Of a stretch of 64,000 bases of DNA, positions 40,889 through 55,367 are shown piece after piece (position 1 is the stretch's first letter; each line of letters starts with the position of its first letter). The notes under the pieces are model-generated. The model did no database searches. It was not told the origin of the DNA and saw only the letters and a list, made by a program, of their open reading frames with translations. The stretch spans positions 256,413,497 through 256,477,496 of the forward strand of contig OX352772.1 in assembly GCA_947095535.1 (NCBI GenBank), written 5' to 3'. The stretch is from Poecilobothrus nobilitatus. Taxonomy: Eukaryota > Arthropoda > Insecta > Diptera > Dolichopodidae. Both the position numbers and the translations under genes were made by a program.

Positions 40889-42156
40889 TCGGCCAGCTTT
40901 TTAGCACATTTCCAAAAAAATTTTGAAAAAATGTGCTCTTTAGTTTCACTCTGTCCGTCCGTCCGTCCGGCTGTTTACAAAACTTCTACACCGTTAAAGA
41001 TAGAGAAAAAACATTTTAACCATGGGTAGGTCTCATAAAAAAAATAATTTTGTGGAACAACTTTTTCATGTAGCCCCATCCATTACGGAGCTACAGCCCC
41101 TCAAACTTTGAAAAAGCCCTATTTTTAAATGCATATATCTTATGTTCTGCTTAAGATTTTTTCAATCTGAAAACGTCATTCGACAGGTATTTTTTTTAAC
41201 TTTGTAAATTAATATCAAAATTATACAATATTTTTAAATTTAGTATTTAAAATTACCGTTATGTGAAAATCAAATTTTGCATTATTTTTCTACTTTCATA
41301 ACTCCGGCATGCTTTCAGATAGAGGCTTGAAATTTTGAGGCAAGAAAGAACTTTTAGAATTAGTATAAGCTTGCTCAGAAATTTTTTTTGGACCACCCCC
41401 TGTTTATAAGCTATTAGGGCTTAAAAATTGAAAATTTGATATTTTTAAACACCTGTAACTTAGGAACCTGTACACATTTTATTTCTGCAAGACATAAAAA
41501 TCAAAGCTACGGTAATATATTTTACGTGTATTAAAGGTTTATTTTAGTTGTAAAGGGTTCCAAAGTTGCAGCTCTTCAAAATTGCGAAAAAGCCCCATTT
41601 TCAGATGTATATATATCAAACTCTGCGCAATAGTTTTACAATTTAAAACCGCCAAAAGATCGGAAATTTTATTATCTACATAAAATAATATCAAAATTAT
41701 GCAATATTTTGTAATTTACTATGTACATTTACCGTTATGTGAAAACCACATTTTGCATGAAATTTCTTTTTTCATAACTCCGGCACGCCTTTAGAGAGGA
41801 ACCTGAAATTTTGAGACAACAAAGAACTTTTAGAATTAGTATAAGTTTGCTTAGAAAATTTTTTTGCACCACCCCCTGTTTAAGAGGTATTAGGGCTGAA
41901 AAATTGAAAATTTTCTATTTTTAGGCACCTGTAACTTAAGCACCTGTAAAAATTTTTCTTCGGCAAGACATAAAAATTAAAGCTCCAGTAATATATATTT
42001 TATGTGTGTTAATGGTTTTTCTTAGTTTATAAAGGGTTCAGGGGTTACAGCCCCTCAAAATTCCAGAAAAGTGTTATTTTCACATATTTTCTTATTACAA
42101 AAAATTTCTTAAATTTTATTTTTTAAATATTCAAATTTTTGTGCAAGTCACAATTC
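40889..42156 (+). repeat. Modular GTCC-type non-coding element, two modules, copy 2
   Basis: Compared with copy 1, an extra block of about 474 bp lies between the GCTTGCTCAGAAATTTTTTT stretch near 41370 and the TTTGCTTAGAAAATTTTTTT stretch near 41845. The two modules differ from each other at many positions, so the pair is old and copy 1 must have lost one. Confidence 0.7.
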
Positions 42157-43018
42157 TAAACAGTTTGTATTGTGTTTTGGAAATGTGCGCTTTTAAAAAC
42201 CGTTGGTTTACATTCTACCTTGTTTGATATTATATAGGTACATATGTGTTCATCCAAAAGAATAGTATACAAAATATATCCATACATAATATTCGTTTCT
42301 GAAATAAATATATTATATACACAATATATATATACATACATAATATTTCTTTCTCAAGGTAAATATATTATTATACGTACATAATATACGTCATATTTGT
42401 TTACAAAACTTGTAATAAACTTTTTTTCCCTAAATATACACAAGTATACACACTCAACCGTATATAAATAAATATCTACACAATTGTACACACTCAACCG
42501 TATATAAATAAATATCTACACAATTGTACACACTCAACCGTATAAAAATACCCAGCGGAAAAAAGAAGCATTCCAACATGCATTCTGGAAGCATTCCCAG
42601 TAAGGTAAGAAGCGTTTCCTGTTCCATTTTTTTATTGCTTCTTTTTTCATATAGATGTCCGCGAAATGAATGCTTAACGGGGAAGGCATCTATTCCTTTT
42701 CAACTTCAAATTGGAAATAAGCAATATCAAATTCGAAATAAGCTATTTCAAATTGGAAATAATTATTTTCAAATTGAAAATAAACTTTAACAATTGCAAA
42801 TATTCATTTAAGTTAAAAAAACACACGATGTACTACAATATTTATGATCAAAACTTTATTAATATAATAAATTAAAAAATCATATCAATCAAATTTAAAA
42901 CATCTGGTATGAATTTTTGAACATATGCAACATATTTAGCAAAATTTGCAACAGATAAATTTGGTACATTTCGTTGTATAATATTTCCAATCCTTTGTAG
43001 GCAAAATTCGGTTTGGGT

Positions 43019-43877
43019 CTAATTCGTCCTATTTTCACCTGCTAAAATCTGTGGCATTTCAGTTGCTACATCTCGTTTAATAGAAGCCTGAAGAGCTGAC
43101 CAAGCAAGTTCTATTGGGTTTAACATTGGACGACTGTACGTGCCTAATCTTAATGACCGATGATTGATAAATTCACTTTCAAGAAACACAAACACTTCAA
43201 TAAATGTATGACACGGTGCATTATCAATTACCATTACAACTGGTGATTTATATTTGGTTAGAGCGTTGCGGAGACAATTGCGTATGACCTCTTTAGCTTG
43301 CAGAGTTTTAAATGCTCCTCTTCTTAGCTCGTGATGAATAAGCCCCACATTACCTATGCATCCAATAATATGAGCATTGGAGCCACGGCAGCCTGCTGCA
43401 ATATAACTACAACGGCTTCTTTTCATGGATCTTCCCTTTGTCCTTGATATGAAAAGATTAAAGTTCTTTTCATCCATATATATGATTGATCTATTTTCAG
43501 ATTGATATGCAATAAGATTTTTAACATATTGACGTCTTCTTCGTTCATTAATTTCATTATTCGCATTTTCAGGTTCCCTTCGAGTGTGAAAAGCATACCA
43601 TCTAAATGTTTGCGCATACATTCAACGGAACCATCTATTTGTTCAACGCATTGCTCCATAAAATTACGGTGTTCGTGTGTGATTTTACTTCTTCTATTCC
43701 CACCTCGTTGCTTTGCAGCCACATTCTGTCCATTACCCTATCTATATAAAGTCGTCGTTTTCACTCCTAATGTTCTTGCGAGCGCTTTCCAATCCCCACC
43801 ATTGTTATACAAAGCGCAAATTTGTTTTTTAATATTATCAGCTTCCCTTTTATTTATGACTCGGAAGGTATGTAGAA
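43019..43877 (-). pseudogene. Tc1/mariner-like transposase, broken, copy 2
   Basis: Copy of 21392-22250 with the same stop and frameshift. It differs by few substitutions (for example NALTK for NTLTK), and the DDE residues are intact. Confidence 0.8.
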
Positions 43878-45069
43878 AGCATGGCTGGCAAGGCTTCTAG
43901 AAGGCATTTAGAAAGTATGACTGGGAAGGCATCTAGAAGGCATGTAGAATGCATGATTAATAAGGGATGTAGATTGCATGACTTTGATGGCATGTAGAAT
44001 CATATGCATATATGCATTAATAAACTATAGAAGGATATATTTCAATCTTTTAAGTGTACAAATTAAATAACAAAAACACGTTTTCCTTTTAATATATAAA
44101 AGTTCCTTTATTTTATACTTTTTTTATGAAGCTTTTTAAATAAAACTAGTTTAATTTGATTAAAATTGTATAACAATAAATAATTTTATCGACATACATA
44201 TTATATATAAATAAAAAAAGCAAATAAAAAAATATATTACTATTGTTAAAAAGTTTAAACATTTTTAGATCAATTTGATCGTTTATAAAATTCTCCCGAT
44301 AAGCATTATAAAATTTAAAAATTTTCAATTTAAGCATAAGTATGCAGTAGTGTAGTAGTATTCCAAAAAAAAATAAATAAGTTACATTAAAAATTAAAAA
44401 CAAATTTAAACATTTTTACATCAATTAAATGTTTTTGCATTAAATTTATTTTTTCTGCGAAATCCAGCTCTCATATTCTCTCCAAATTGGACGAATCCAA
44501 AATTTTCATTTTTTTGCAGCTTCTGAAATACAAAATTATATATTACATTAGAGATATATAATAGATGTTACTGGTAAATAGGAATATGAAAAAACTTACC
44601 AAAAAGATCAATTACGACCTTGAACTAGCGTAAATTACAGTACAATGGATAATCTAATAATTTTATTCTAACAATTATTTTTTAAAAATAAAACAAGCAG
44701 AAACATATTCGTATCATCGAAAACAACAGAAGCGTTCTAGAATGCATGATTTATTGCTTCTCATCACACGATTTTTTTTTGTTTTAAATGAGTGCTTCTA
44801 GATACCTTCCAGAGGAAGCGCTTCTCTTTTTTTTTTTTTTTTTTTTTTATTTATTTAATTATATCTCTAAAAGAGTTTTAGAGCTCGTACAGAGTATGTA
44901 CATTACATTCTTACAAACTAGTCATTATAATAGATATAGTAATATTATTAGCAAAAAAAAATACTTAATAACAAATGCAAGAGAATGAAAAAATATTAGA
45001 ATTTCAGAAAAATCATAGCAAAATTTAAACTACATTATAGTTAATATATTTAAATAGAAGAATTCATTA

Positions 45070-48015
45070 TTAAAAATTAAAAATTAGCAGGTGCTTCATT
45101 TGTTTATTTTTTGTTTTTTTTTTGTTTTTTTGCAGAAGTCTTGTTTTTTGTTTTATTAATTCTAAGTAGAATGTTTTTATTTTTGACTTTATGAATGGCA
45201 TATTACATGTTTTTAATTCATTTGGCAAGTTGTTAAATGTTTTAATTGACGTATAATAGATTCCGTCTAAGCCATTGAATTTATTTTTGCGATTCGTGTT
45301 ACGTATTTGGCTTGCTGTACGGGTATTATGGCTGTGTATTTCCATGTTGTGTATTAACAATGTATTTGTATTTATTAATTTATTTTGCATATTAAAAATT
45401 TGTATGGCTTGTGACATTTTTTTATGTAGTTCAATTGGTAATATTTTTAACAGTAGATGTATTTCAGCTGTTGACTTTCGTCTTTCAAATCCATAGAGGT
45501 TTTTGATGGCATTATTTTGAATACGTTGTATCATATTCAAATTTTTTGAGAATGTATTTCCCCAGATTATGATTCCATAGGTGATAGTCGAATGAAAAAG
45601 ACAATAATATATAGATCTTTTAGTTGCTAGAGGAACTCTATTCTGTATAATTTTTAGCATACCAGCAATTCTTCTAGCCTTTGCTGCTATCTCGCTACAT
45701 TGTTGATTCCATTTTAATTCAGAGTCCATGGTTACTCCAAGGTACTTAAAAACGTGGTTTCTTTAATATTTATATTTTTAAACATTATATTTAGTGATGT
45801 ATTTGTTGTATTTTTTATTATCATATATTTAGTTTTGCTTATATTTGCTGTTAACTTTAATTTGGACATCCACTTATTTACTAATTGTATATCTTTATTC
45901 ATTATTTTTTCTAAGTCTTCGTACCTATTTTCCATAAATACTATAGCTAGATCATCAGCATAAAGAAAAGCTTTACCATCTAGTTTTAATTTTGAAAAGC
46001 TGCTTATGTAGCACGAGTACAGTGTTGGTCCCAAAGAGCTGCCTTGAATAACTCCGTAATTTATATCTGTAATTTGGCTTTTAAGTTGTTGACACTCAAC
46101 ATATTGCTTCCTTCCATTTAAATAGCTTTCGAACCACATATATTCTTTTCCCAGAATTCCACATTCGAATAGTATACGTAATAATATTTTCCTATCAACC
46201 GTATCAAAAACTTTTGTAAAATCGAAAAATACAACGGATACCTTTTTTCTATTATTTATACCTTCTTGGATGTATGTGATCATATCGAATAACGCCGTAT
46301 TTGTATTAGAACCCTTTTTAAAGCCATATTGTCGATCATCTGCCAAATTATTGTCTTTTAAATATTTAGTTAGTTGAGTATTCACATATGTTTCAATGAT
46401 TTTACTAAATATCGAAGCTATTGAAATGGGTCTGTAATTGTATACATTGTTTATGTCTCCATTCCCTTTATAAATTGGTATAACTTTATTTATTTTTAGT
46501 TCTTCAGGCATAACACTTTGATTCAAGGATTCATTGATTAATTCACTTATGTTTGCTGCTAGTTCATCTTTGCATTCTTTTATAACCTTTGTTTGTATTC
46601 CATCATAACCTGTTGCTCCTGTATTTGGTAACTCGTTTATTAGTTTCTTTGTTTCATAATTCGTAATCATTTTGAATCTAAATCTACTTGATGTTCTATT
46701 TGTTGGTAGATATACTGTGTTAAAATTTTGTGCGAAATCACTGCCAATATGTGTAAAGTATTTATTAAAATTGTTAAGTTTTGCCAATTTATCTTTGTTG
46801 GAAAGTTGTTGTTCCGCAAAGAAATCGTTTCGATTACTAGTCTTATTTTTAATTATATGTTTTATGTAACTCCATGTTTTTTTCGGATTACCTTCAGCAG
46901 TTTTGAAGATGTTATTGTCATAAATCATTCTTTTTTTTCTTTTTATTGCCGTGTATTTGTTTAGCCAGAATTTATATTTTTTAAGAATATATTCATCATT
47001 ATAATTTTTTACATGTTTTCTATGCCAGTATTGCTTGATTTACACATTCATGATCAAACCATATAGGTACGTTTTTATTCGCAGTTGACGATATTTTTTG
47101 GTATGTGGCAACATTTATTTTATTTTGTAATTTCGAAATTAATTGGGAACATTTGGTATTGACATCATTACTTGTGATAATAATTGGGTCATTTATCAGC
47201 TGTTTTTTTATTTTGTTTATGTCAACACAATTTATTTTTGAAATATTTTTTATTGATTGTGGCAAAGTTGTATAATTTTTTAATTCGGTTATTAAAATTT
47301 GATGATCCGAAATATCTGTGTTCAGGTGAGTTATGCACATGTTAACTTGTGGATTATTTGTAATAATATGATCTATGCAGGTACCTGATATTGGCCTGGT
47401 AGGAGAGTGATCACAAAAGAAAAATCCATTGCTTTCAATGATTGTTTTATACATTCCAACATCTGAATCCGTATCATCTATTATATTATAATTCATATCA
47501 CCTAATATGTATGTATGTTTTTTGCACAGTTTATTAAGATTCATTTCTAATATATCATTAAATTTGTTAATTATTTCCTTATCTTTTTCAGGTGGTCTAT
47601 ATATTGCAGATACATTTATATTTTGACTGTTAAAAACAACCATTATATTAATTATACTATTGTATTCATCACAGAAAGTTTCCTGTATTTTGTAATTTAG
47701 TGAATTGTGAATAAATATACCTGCTCCACCTCCTTTCCGAGTTTTTCTACATGAGAAGACATTTTCATAATTTTGGATATTAATAAGATCTATTTCGAAT
47801 TAATTTAGCCATGTTTCAGTAACTATAATTAAGTGTATCGTTGTGTTTAACCCATCCAATATTAGTGACACCTCATCCATTTTATTTCTAAGACTTCTAG
47901 CATTAATATATAGTATTTTTAGAGAGTTTGCACTGTGAAATTTGATTTGAGCTACATAATCACAACTATTTACATGGGTTTTAAGTGGCAAAATAAAATT
48001 TTCATTATTCGACAT
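45070..48015 (-). pseudogene. ORF2 (endonuclease plus reverse transcriptase), broken, copy 2
   Basis: It shares the frameshifts near 47035 and 45750 with copy 1. It has its own nonsense codon in the endonuclease (GAA to TAA at about 47800-47802), which splits that domain. The RT catalytic YADD is intact (near 45955) and the C-terminal 219 codons (45729-45070) are unbroken, unlike copy 1. Confidence 0.85.
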
Positions 48016-48724
48016 TTAGACAGCTTTCTGATAGAACCCTGATTGTTTTACTTTTTTCTGTTTTTCTAATTAGTAACTTGCCATCTGATACCCATGCAAA
48101 TTTAATAATATTGTTTCTCTTCAAATCTCTTGCTTTTTTATAGAGTAAATTAAAATACTGCGTAAGCGTTTCATTTATGAATATTGTGTTATTAAATGAT
48201 TTTTCACCTTCATTTATTTTAAAGATTGACATATTGCGGTTTTTACTTTGCTTAAGTTTTTCAATTTCAATTTGATTGTAATTAACTCTTTCTTTTAACA
48301 TAGCGTTCTCGTTTCTTAGTGTTATATTTTCTTCTAGTAGAGTATCCATACTTCCTTTTAATTCCTTAACCTCATTTTTTACTTCAAGTAGATCATTTTC
48401 TTGCGATTTCATTCTATTTAATATTTCATTTAATTTTTCTAAAATAACATCATTGTTATCTTTTTTGTTATTCGCTGTGGTGTTATTGGTTGCCGCAGTA
48501 TTTACGCCAGAGGAGCGCCGCTTTCTTCGATTGCTTATACAAATGTTGCAACTCCAAGGTTTGGTGTCATCCGAACAGAGATCCTTGTATTCTTCAATAT
48601 CCAGCCCTGCGCATTCGCTATGGAACCATTTTCTACATACTCCCTCACATTGTATGGCATTCATTTTTTTTATATTAAGATTTTTTTTGCATTCAAAACA
48701 ATTTACCACTTTACTATTTGACAT
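48005..48724 (-). CDS. ORF1 protein with PHD finger, 77-residue in-frame deletion, copy 2
   Basis: 239 codons against 316 in copy 1. The PHD finger and coiled coil are intact. The segment from the end of the coiled coil to the start of the last domain is missing. In copy 1 the lost 231 bp are bounded by ACATATT at 26619-26625 and 26850-26856, so a short-repeat deletion explains it. Confidence 0.8.
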   Translation of the reverse strand: MSNSKVVNCFECKKNLNIKKMNAIQCEGVCRKWFHSECAGLDIEEYKDLCSDDTKPWSCNICISNRRKRRSSGVNTAATNNTTANNKKDNNDVILEKLNEILNRMKSQENDLLEVKNEVKELKGSMDTLLEENITLRNENAMLKERVNYNQIEIEKLKQSKNRNMSIFKINEGEKSFNNTIFINETLTQYFNLLYKKARDLKRNNIIKFAWVSDGKLLIRKTEKSKTIRVLSESCLNVE

Positions 48725-49452
48725 TTTGACATTTTTTTATAATATTGACATAAAAATTATAATATCCATATATAAAGCAGGTTGAAAAATATAAATTTTT
48801 TTATGCTAATTTATAGTGTTATACCTATAATACTAATTGTTATACCTATAATACTAATTTCCCGTTGGTATAAATAAATATCTACACAAGTATACACACT
48901 CAACCGTATATAAATAAATTTATTGATTAATAGTAAACAGAAAAAAAACTAGAGGAAAGGAACTAACAAAAAAAGGAAAATGTAACGAACTAAAAATAAA
49001 GCTTTTGAGCTTTATCATTTTCAAAGAAAACTTGAAATTTATGGTTGTTGCATTTACATTGCATTTACCCATCTATATGGTTTATATTATCTTTGTTATT
49101 ATAATTAATTATAATTATAAGAAGTTTCATCAGAACACTTTTTCAATGTCTTCATCTATGGTACGCATCATCGGCCGGAGGAAAAAAATTAAATAAAAAA
49201 GCATTCTCTTTAAAATTTTGTATTTTACTTTTTTCTTTTTTTTTTTTTATTATTGGTTAAATGGTTAACCGTTTATGGTATAAATAAGATACATTTTAAG
49301 AGCGGGTTTGATGTGATGAGAGAGAGGAAAATAAAACCAAATCAGAAAGAAAAAATATATTTCGCACGTCACATCACATCACGACCTAGATAATATGAAA
49401 AAAGATAATTTCAAAATTTGTATGAGATGAGCATGAGGCTTCTTATAATAAC

Positions 49453-49811
49453 GGGTTTTCCAATTTGAGTGATATAATTTCTTTTAAAAAAAAAACACAC
49501 TAATTGTAAGGAAATTCAAATGTGTTTTATTTAATGTGAAATACAATCGATACAATTAAGTTCGGAATAAAACGTCATTCAAATGTCCTCCACGACTTCT
49601 TTTGTAGGAACGAATTCGATGAACCCAATTTTCGAGCACTTTTTCCACCAAATCAAGTCGTATGTCATGAATAGCACGTTCAATATTGACTTCTCAATCT
49701 TGAAGAGAGTCTGGTTTATTGCTAAAGACCAATGACTTCAAATAATCCCACAAGAAATAGTCTAATATTTTTTTTTTGAAATGAAATCATATCACTCAAA
49801 TTGGAAAACCC
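49453..49811 (-). mobile_element. Mariner-like deletion derivative, copy 2
   Basis: Copy of 28074-28432 with the same inverted ends and transposase tail. Confidence 0.8.
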
Positions 49812-50666
49812 TATATATGTTCTTTGTTATTACCAATAGATGTACTTTGGTAATTATTAACCATTAATTAATTGCATGTTAATATACATACATATATATT
49901 AAGAATTAACAAAAAGATGGAAGTTTGATATTTTTATGTAAAATGAATTGCTTAATAGTGAAATAAGAAATTCATATTGTACATATGTATGTATTATGTA
50001 CGAGAGAAAAACAGAACAGAAAAACAGAAAAACAAAACATTATTTAAATGCTCGCAATACACGCATTGTAATATGTATTTCAATCAAAGATTATCTAAAA
50101 AGATGATTCATTTCCAGCATGTGCCTGAAGTTTGTTTTGGTACTCGAAAAAATAAAAAACAAAATTTGAATTTTATTATTTAAAAATGATTGTGTCCGGA
50201 ATCTGGATTAACGATACCATACAGTATTTAAAAAAAACATTTTTTATTCGCCGTGCGCCCATCATGTGTCCTATCCTTTTCACTAGTATATAAATATTCT
50301 AGAAAAAGAAAATATCCTAATTTTTAAACCAACTCTAAAATCCATCCTAATTGTGAATCTCGCCATACTTATACAATATTCTGGAGAAAACGTATAACCG
50401 TATTTTTGAAACCAGGTCTAAAATCCGTCCTAATTTAGAATTTCGCATATAGATATATATTTAAATATTCCGGAAAAAGGGCAATCCTAATTTGGTATTT
50501 GTTTTGTTGAAAAACTTTTAATTTTGTTATTTTTTTAGTTAAAATATATTTTTTTTTTTTTTTAAAAATGAATAAAATCTTGAAAAATATTTTATTTCAA
50601 GATTAAATTCAAGATTTTTTTTTTCAAGATTTTTCTGGATTCAAGTTTTTTTTTTCAAGATTATTT

Positions 50667-50897
50667 TCAGTGAAGACTTTTTTTCCGCAAAACGGCGTGT
50701 TCCCATTTTTCACAGATTTTCTTTTTTGGAGCATCTGCAGCAATTATCTTACTTGCAGATAACCAGAAAGGAAGTGAATCCGCATTTTGTGGAAATTTAA
50801 ATAATTTCAGATTTTTTGAAACACATGTACTCAACCTGCAAGACAAAATGCAACATTTCTTGCCCATTTCCCTCTCATTCGTTTCTGAATTATTCAT
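50667..50897 (-). pseudogene. THAP-type zinc finger fragment, copy 2
   Basis: Copy of 29288-29518 with an identical translation. Confidence 0.65.
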
Positions 50898-51231
50898 TTT
50901 ATTTTCTATTTATTTGCAAAAATTAGGTTAATTTTAAAATATAGTGTAACGGCTATTCAAACACCTATACAAAGACTAAATAGATATGCAATATGCAAAA
51001 ATGAACAAAAATATATCACTACAACCTATCATAATTAATATTAACTATATATATATATATATAGTTGTGGTCACTACACTAGATGTGAATAAACCAAATA
51101 GCAATTTACATAGTATTTGCATTAATATAAGGTTTTAGATTTTTTTTTTTTTTTAGATTTAAATCTACAATTTAAAAAATAACACCTTTTTTAAATCTAA
51201 AAGGTGCTATAAGTTCATCTTGAATTTTCTT

Positions 51232-51728
51232 TTATATTTTCATAGCCATTAAGTAATGGAACACTAAACTCAGTATTCCTATCTCCTTCTGTTCCATTTT
51301 CTGCAATTGGTTCAGTTGTTCCTCTAATTTTTTTAATTGATTTTGAATCAGAGAATCCTTTAATTTCATCAATTTAAGAGTTGAATTGATTGTTGATTTT
51401 TCAATAACGAATGTATTTGTTGAGCATTTTCCCTTAATGCTGATATTTGAAGATTATATTTCTGAGCGTCTTCTTGAGCGAGTATACCAAATAAACCCTT
51501 TGCAATGTTTCCCACAATGTTTAAAACTCCTCTTGCTTTTCTTTGTTGATATGCATGATTTGTAAACAGAATTTCATTATTTTGTTGAAGACGAAGAAAT
51601 TGACTAGAAAGATGATTTACATGAGCCAGACAAAATTTTAAATTTTTTATTAAATGGTCTGCACACATTGTTTCTAAATTTTTAATGCCTTTATCAATTT
51701 CGTTCAGTTCAGTATCTATTGTACAAGA
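51232..51728 (-). pseudogene. Fragment of a baculovirus-F-like fusion glycoprotein, copy 2
   Basis: Copy of 29855-30351 with the same frameshift. Two residue changes are seen in the first frame (N for K before the cleavage motif, K for N after it). Confidence 0.65.
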
Positions 51729-51916
51729 CTAGGAGACGTTTCTTTTATTTCTACGCCATCTATTATCTTAAACAGGAATTATAGTTTATTATTTTATTAC
51801 ATACCTATTAAAATATGATACTAATTATAATTTATAGGACATATACATTTTTTTAATTTAATTATATTCTACTAATTATATATTATAAGAAAATGTCTAT
51901 TATTTTTTATTAATCT

Positions 51917-51989
51917 GTATGACCCAGCCGGGGTTTGAATCCGAGACCTTTCATATGAATATGTCTTAACAACTACATCAACTTGGTTG
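51917..51989 (-). mobile_element. tRNA-derived SINE head, copy 2
   Basis: Copy of 30541-30612. Confidence 0.55.
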
Positions 51990-52124
51990 GATTACAATTT
52001 TAAGGTAAGCCATATTATTAAGAAAAGATGGTAACACAAATAAAAGTATAATGTTGAAGCTTTAATTTTTATGTATTACCTTAAATGTTAACAGGTGTTT
52101 AAAAATAGGGAATTTTCAATTCAA

Positions 52125-52600
52125 CAATTCAGTCTCTTGAGATTAAGAAGAAAAATGCTGTGGGTTTCTGTGGACAAATGTGTTAACAATTGATTGCATT
52201 AATGAGTAGTTTTGAGTCGAAAATATTTGATGATTTATCCACACACAAGAGTCCAGTGCATTGTCTTTTTTCGATATAAATCACAAAAGTCGGCAAAAAC
52301 CCTCTGCATGCGTTCGAGTTGATCAATTCCGACAACAAGAGTTGGTTTGAATCAAACACAATTCAGTGTCTTGAGATTAAAATGGAAAATTGCTGTGGGT
52401 TTATGTGGACACATGTGTCTACAATGGGTTGCATTAATAAGTAGTTTTGAGTCGAAAATATTTGATGATTTATCCACACACAAGAGTCCAGTGCATTGTC
52501 TTTTTTCGATATAAATCACAAAAGTCGGCAAAATTCCACCGCATGCGTTTCAGTCGAGCGTTGATTATTTTATTCCAACAAACCCAATTCCTTCATATAA
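52125..52600. repeat. 235-bp tandem duplication, copy 2
   Basis: Copy of 30750-31225. Confidence 0.75.
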
Positions 52601-52827
52601 ATAACAAAAAAAAATTATAAATAATTAGAGTAAAGCTTTATTTTTTACATAATCTTTTTTTAATTTTACTTTTTTTTTTTAAATTAATATCTGCTTTTTT
52701 AATTTAAAATTTTTAAAATTAAACAACTAATAGAAACTTTAAAAAAATATTAAATTTTTATAATTTATATATATATGTAAATAAAATATAACACAAGTAA
52801 AGGTAACAGTAAGTCGATGCAACCAAC

Positions 52828-53836
52828 TTATTAATACCCTGCACCTGAATAATTCGAATTAAATTAAAAATCCATAAGTTTTTTGGCAGCTGCTTGAACT
52901 TCTTCCCTTTTCTGTTTTATTCAACTCGAATTTCAGGAACGTAAAAGAGGCATCCTTTTGGGATATGCTTGACATTCTTGTAAAAAATTTCAAGTTTCTA
53001 TCTTTATCAATTTCGAAGATATGCTTGTTAGTCCTTAGGAGGTGTGTGTCAGGTACCCGAATTGCCACTCCAATTCATCAAATCAATCTCAGGGACATAA
53101 AGAAACATGCCAGAACACCATTGTACTAAATTTAAAGGTTCTACTTTTGTTGGTTGTGGAGATAAGCTCGTTTGCTCTTGTGCTCGTCCGGAAGTTTCCA
53201 AAATACGAATCCATGGGTCAAATTCTTTCAAATGCCAGTTTCCAATTTTACAGAAAAGGAAACATAACAGAACACCCTTGGACTAAAAATAAAGGTCCTA
53301 TCTTTGTTGGTTGTGGAGATATACTCGTTTGCTCTGAAGCTCGTTCGGAAGCTTCCAAGATCCGAACCAATGAACCAAATCTTCTCAAATTTCAGAGACT
53401 TAAATCAAACATGAAAGAACACCATTCTGCCAAATTTGAAGGTTATATCTTTGTTGGTTTTGGAGATAATCTCATTTGCTCTGGGGCTCGTGCGGAAGCT
53501 TCCAAAATCCAAACCCATGGACCAAATCTTCGCAAATTTCAGAGACATAAATCAAACAGGAAGGAACATCATTGTAAAAAATTTAAAGGTTCTATCTTTG
53601 TTGGTTCTGGAGATAATCTCGTTGCTCCGGAATCATTCGGTAGCTTCCAGAATCCGAACCCATGGATCGATTTTTGTCTAGATTCGAACGGACGGACGGA
53701 CGGACATCGTTAAATCGACTCAGAAGGTGATCCTGATTCAGAATATATATACATGTCCATATCTTACTCGCTTCCTTTTGGTGGTTGCAAACACCATTCC
53801 AAAGTTAATATACCCTATACTTTAAGTGTACCCTAT
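52828..53836 (+). mobile_element. TACCC-type element with 147-bp internal repeats, copy 2
   Basis: Copy of 31452-32460 with the same four internal units. Confidence 0.6.
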
Positions 53837-54017
53837 ACTTTTACTCCATGATGTAATGACGTCAAAAAATATCTTTTGTTAATTGAGTATGCTGAATAGC
53901 TATAATGATAATAGTAAATATTTCAATTAAGAAATTTTAATGTTATTTTATGTTTCACATTATTTGGTAGTAGCTAGCTAGTAATTACTGGCTAGAAAAT
54001 AATTTTACTCAAACATC

Positions 54018-54891
54018 ATAGTGCGTGGACTCATTTATTCGTAGAATAATTTAAAATAATATTCTAGATTAGTTTAGGGGTAAATGAATCCACGCATTAT
54101 AACGCATGAGTCCCTTTCAAATTATTCATTAAACATATTTTACTTATAATGTTATTTAAATTATTATTGTTAGTATCTTAATTTTAGTTACATTTATTAT
54201 ATTTAAATATAAATATTTCTTAATAATTTTATATAAAAAATTTTAAAACTTACCTTAAAATATTTTGCAAAAAATAAATTTTGTTATGATTTTTAAATTT
54301 TCGCTTTTTAAACACAATTTTTTTAATACCGCACCACCTTGAAGTTGAACAACAATTAATAATTGAATTTATTGTAATTCTTCTTAATACTATACATCAC
54401 AATTCATAATATGCATAAAACCTAGTACTGTAACTAAGAAGAAAAATGATAGTAAATAAGTACTACTCAAATCATAACATAATAATGAATAGAAGACAAC
54501 AAAAATTTAAATTTCCGTTAGATTCGAAATTCAGAGAAAATTATTTTTATGTACTCGAACATTATAGTGCCATTTATCCATAAAATAATTTAAAAAAAAA
54601 TACTATATCAGTAATTAGTTTATGGGTAAATTAGCCCACGCACTATGTTCCATGAGTCAATTAAAATTATTAAATTAGATGTTTGCCTTCAGCTATTTAA
54701 AAAACTTTGTGTTCACATTTTTTTGTATATGATTATTCGGGATATTTATTACAACTACTTCTTTTATATTGATAAATTCTAGAAAATAAATGTACTCATG
54801 CGTCATATTGCGTGAACCCATTTACCAGTATCTTAATTTTAAAATATGATATATTAATTCATGAGTAAATGTGTCCACGCCCGTCCCATGG
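54018..54891. repeat. Three palindromic modules, copy 2
   Basis: Copies of the three modules lie at about 54018-54100, 54557-54651 and 54804-54891. Confidence 0.65.
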
Positions 54892-55367
54892 GTTCTATCG
54901 AAATAAAATGATTAACTTAAATTTTTGTTTTAAATCTTTGCGAGAAACTTTGCTAAAATTTTTTCTGTATTTGATTATTCGGGATATTAATTATAGCTAC
55001 TACTTTTATATTCATAAATTTTAGAAAATAAAATTTAATAAATGTGATTTTATTAAATTTTATTATTTATTTTATTTTTATTTTCATCTAAACATTTTTT
55101 GTAATCACTAAATTCTATTTTTTTTTGTACAATAGATTTTTTAACACCTTTAATTTTTTTTATAAACCAATAAATTCTAAATTCGTGTTTCCAATACAAA
55201 TGTTTCTATCCCTTTTTTCCGAGATTCTGAAAAATCGACCATAAGTAATGGAATTTCTTCCAATATCATTCCGATTTTCTCAGCCCTTGGGTTGTTGATT
55301 GTGACACAATTATTCGGATGTCCTCTGAGTTCAGCTTATTTTATGTTATTATTTTATTTATGTTTAG

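Larger units (their letters stand above)
44827..48785 (-). mobile_element. CR1/L2-like non-LTR retrotransposon, copy 2
   Basis: Same insertion as 23202-27400, seen in the second unit. The T tract is at 44827-44848, the 3' stem-loop at 44865-44883, and the two ORFs overlap at 48005-48015. Confidence 0.8.
33656..55031. repeat. Tandem macrorepeat unit, copy 2 (21,376 bp)
   Basis: Full second unit. Relative to copy 1 it lacks the polymerase relic, the left target duplication of the minus-strand SINE and 231 bp of ORF1. It keeps both roughly 474-bp modules (41.2-41.9 kb) and has one extra 40-bp minisatellite unit. Spacers not listed separately in copies 2 and 3 have the same content as in copy 1. 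Confidence 0.95.
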
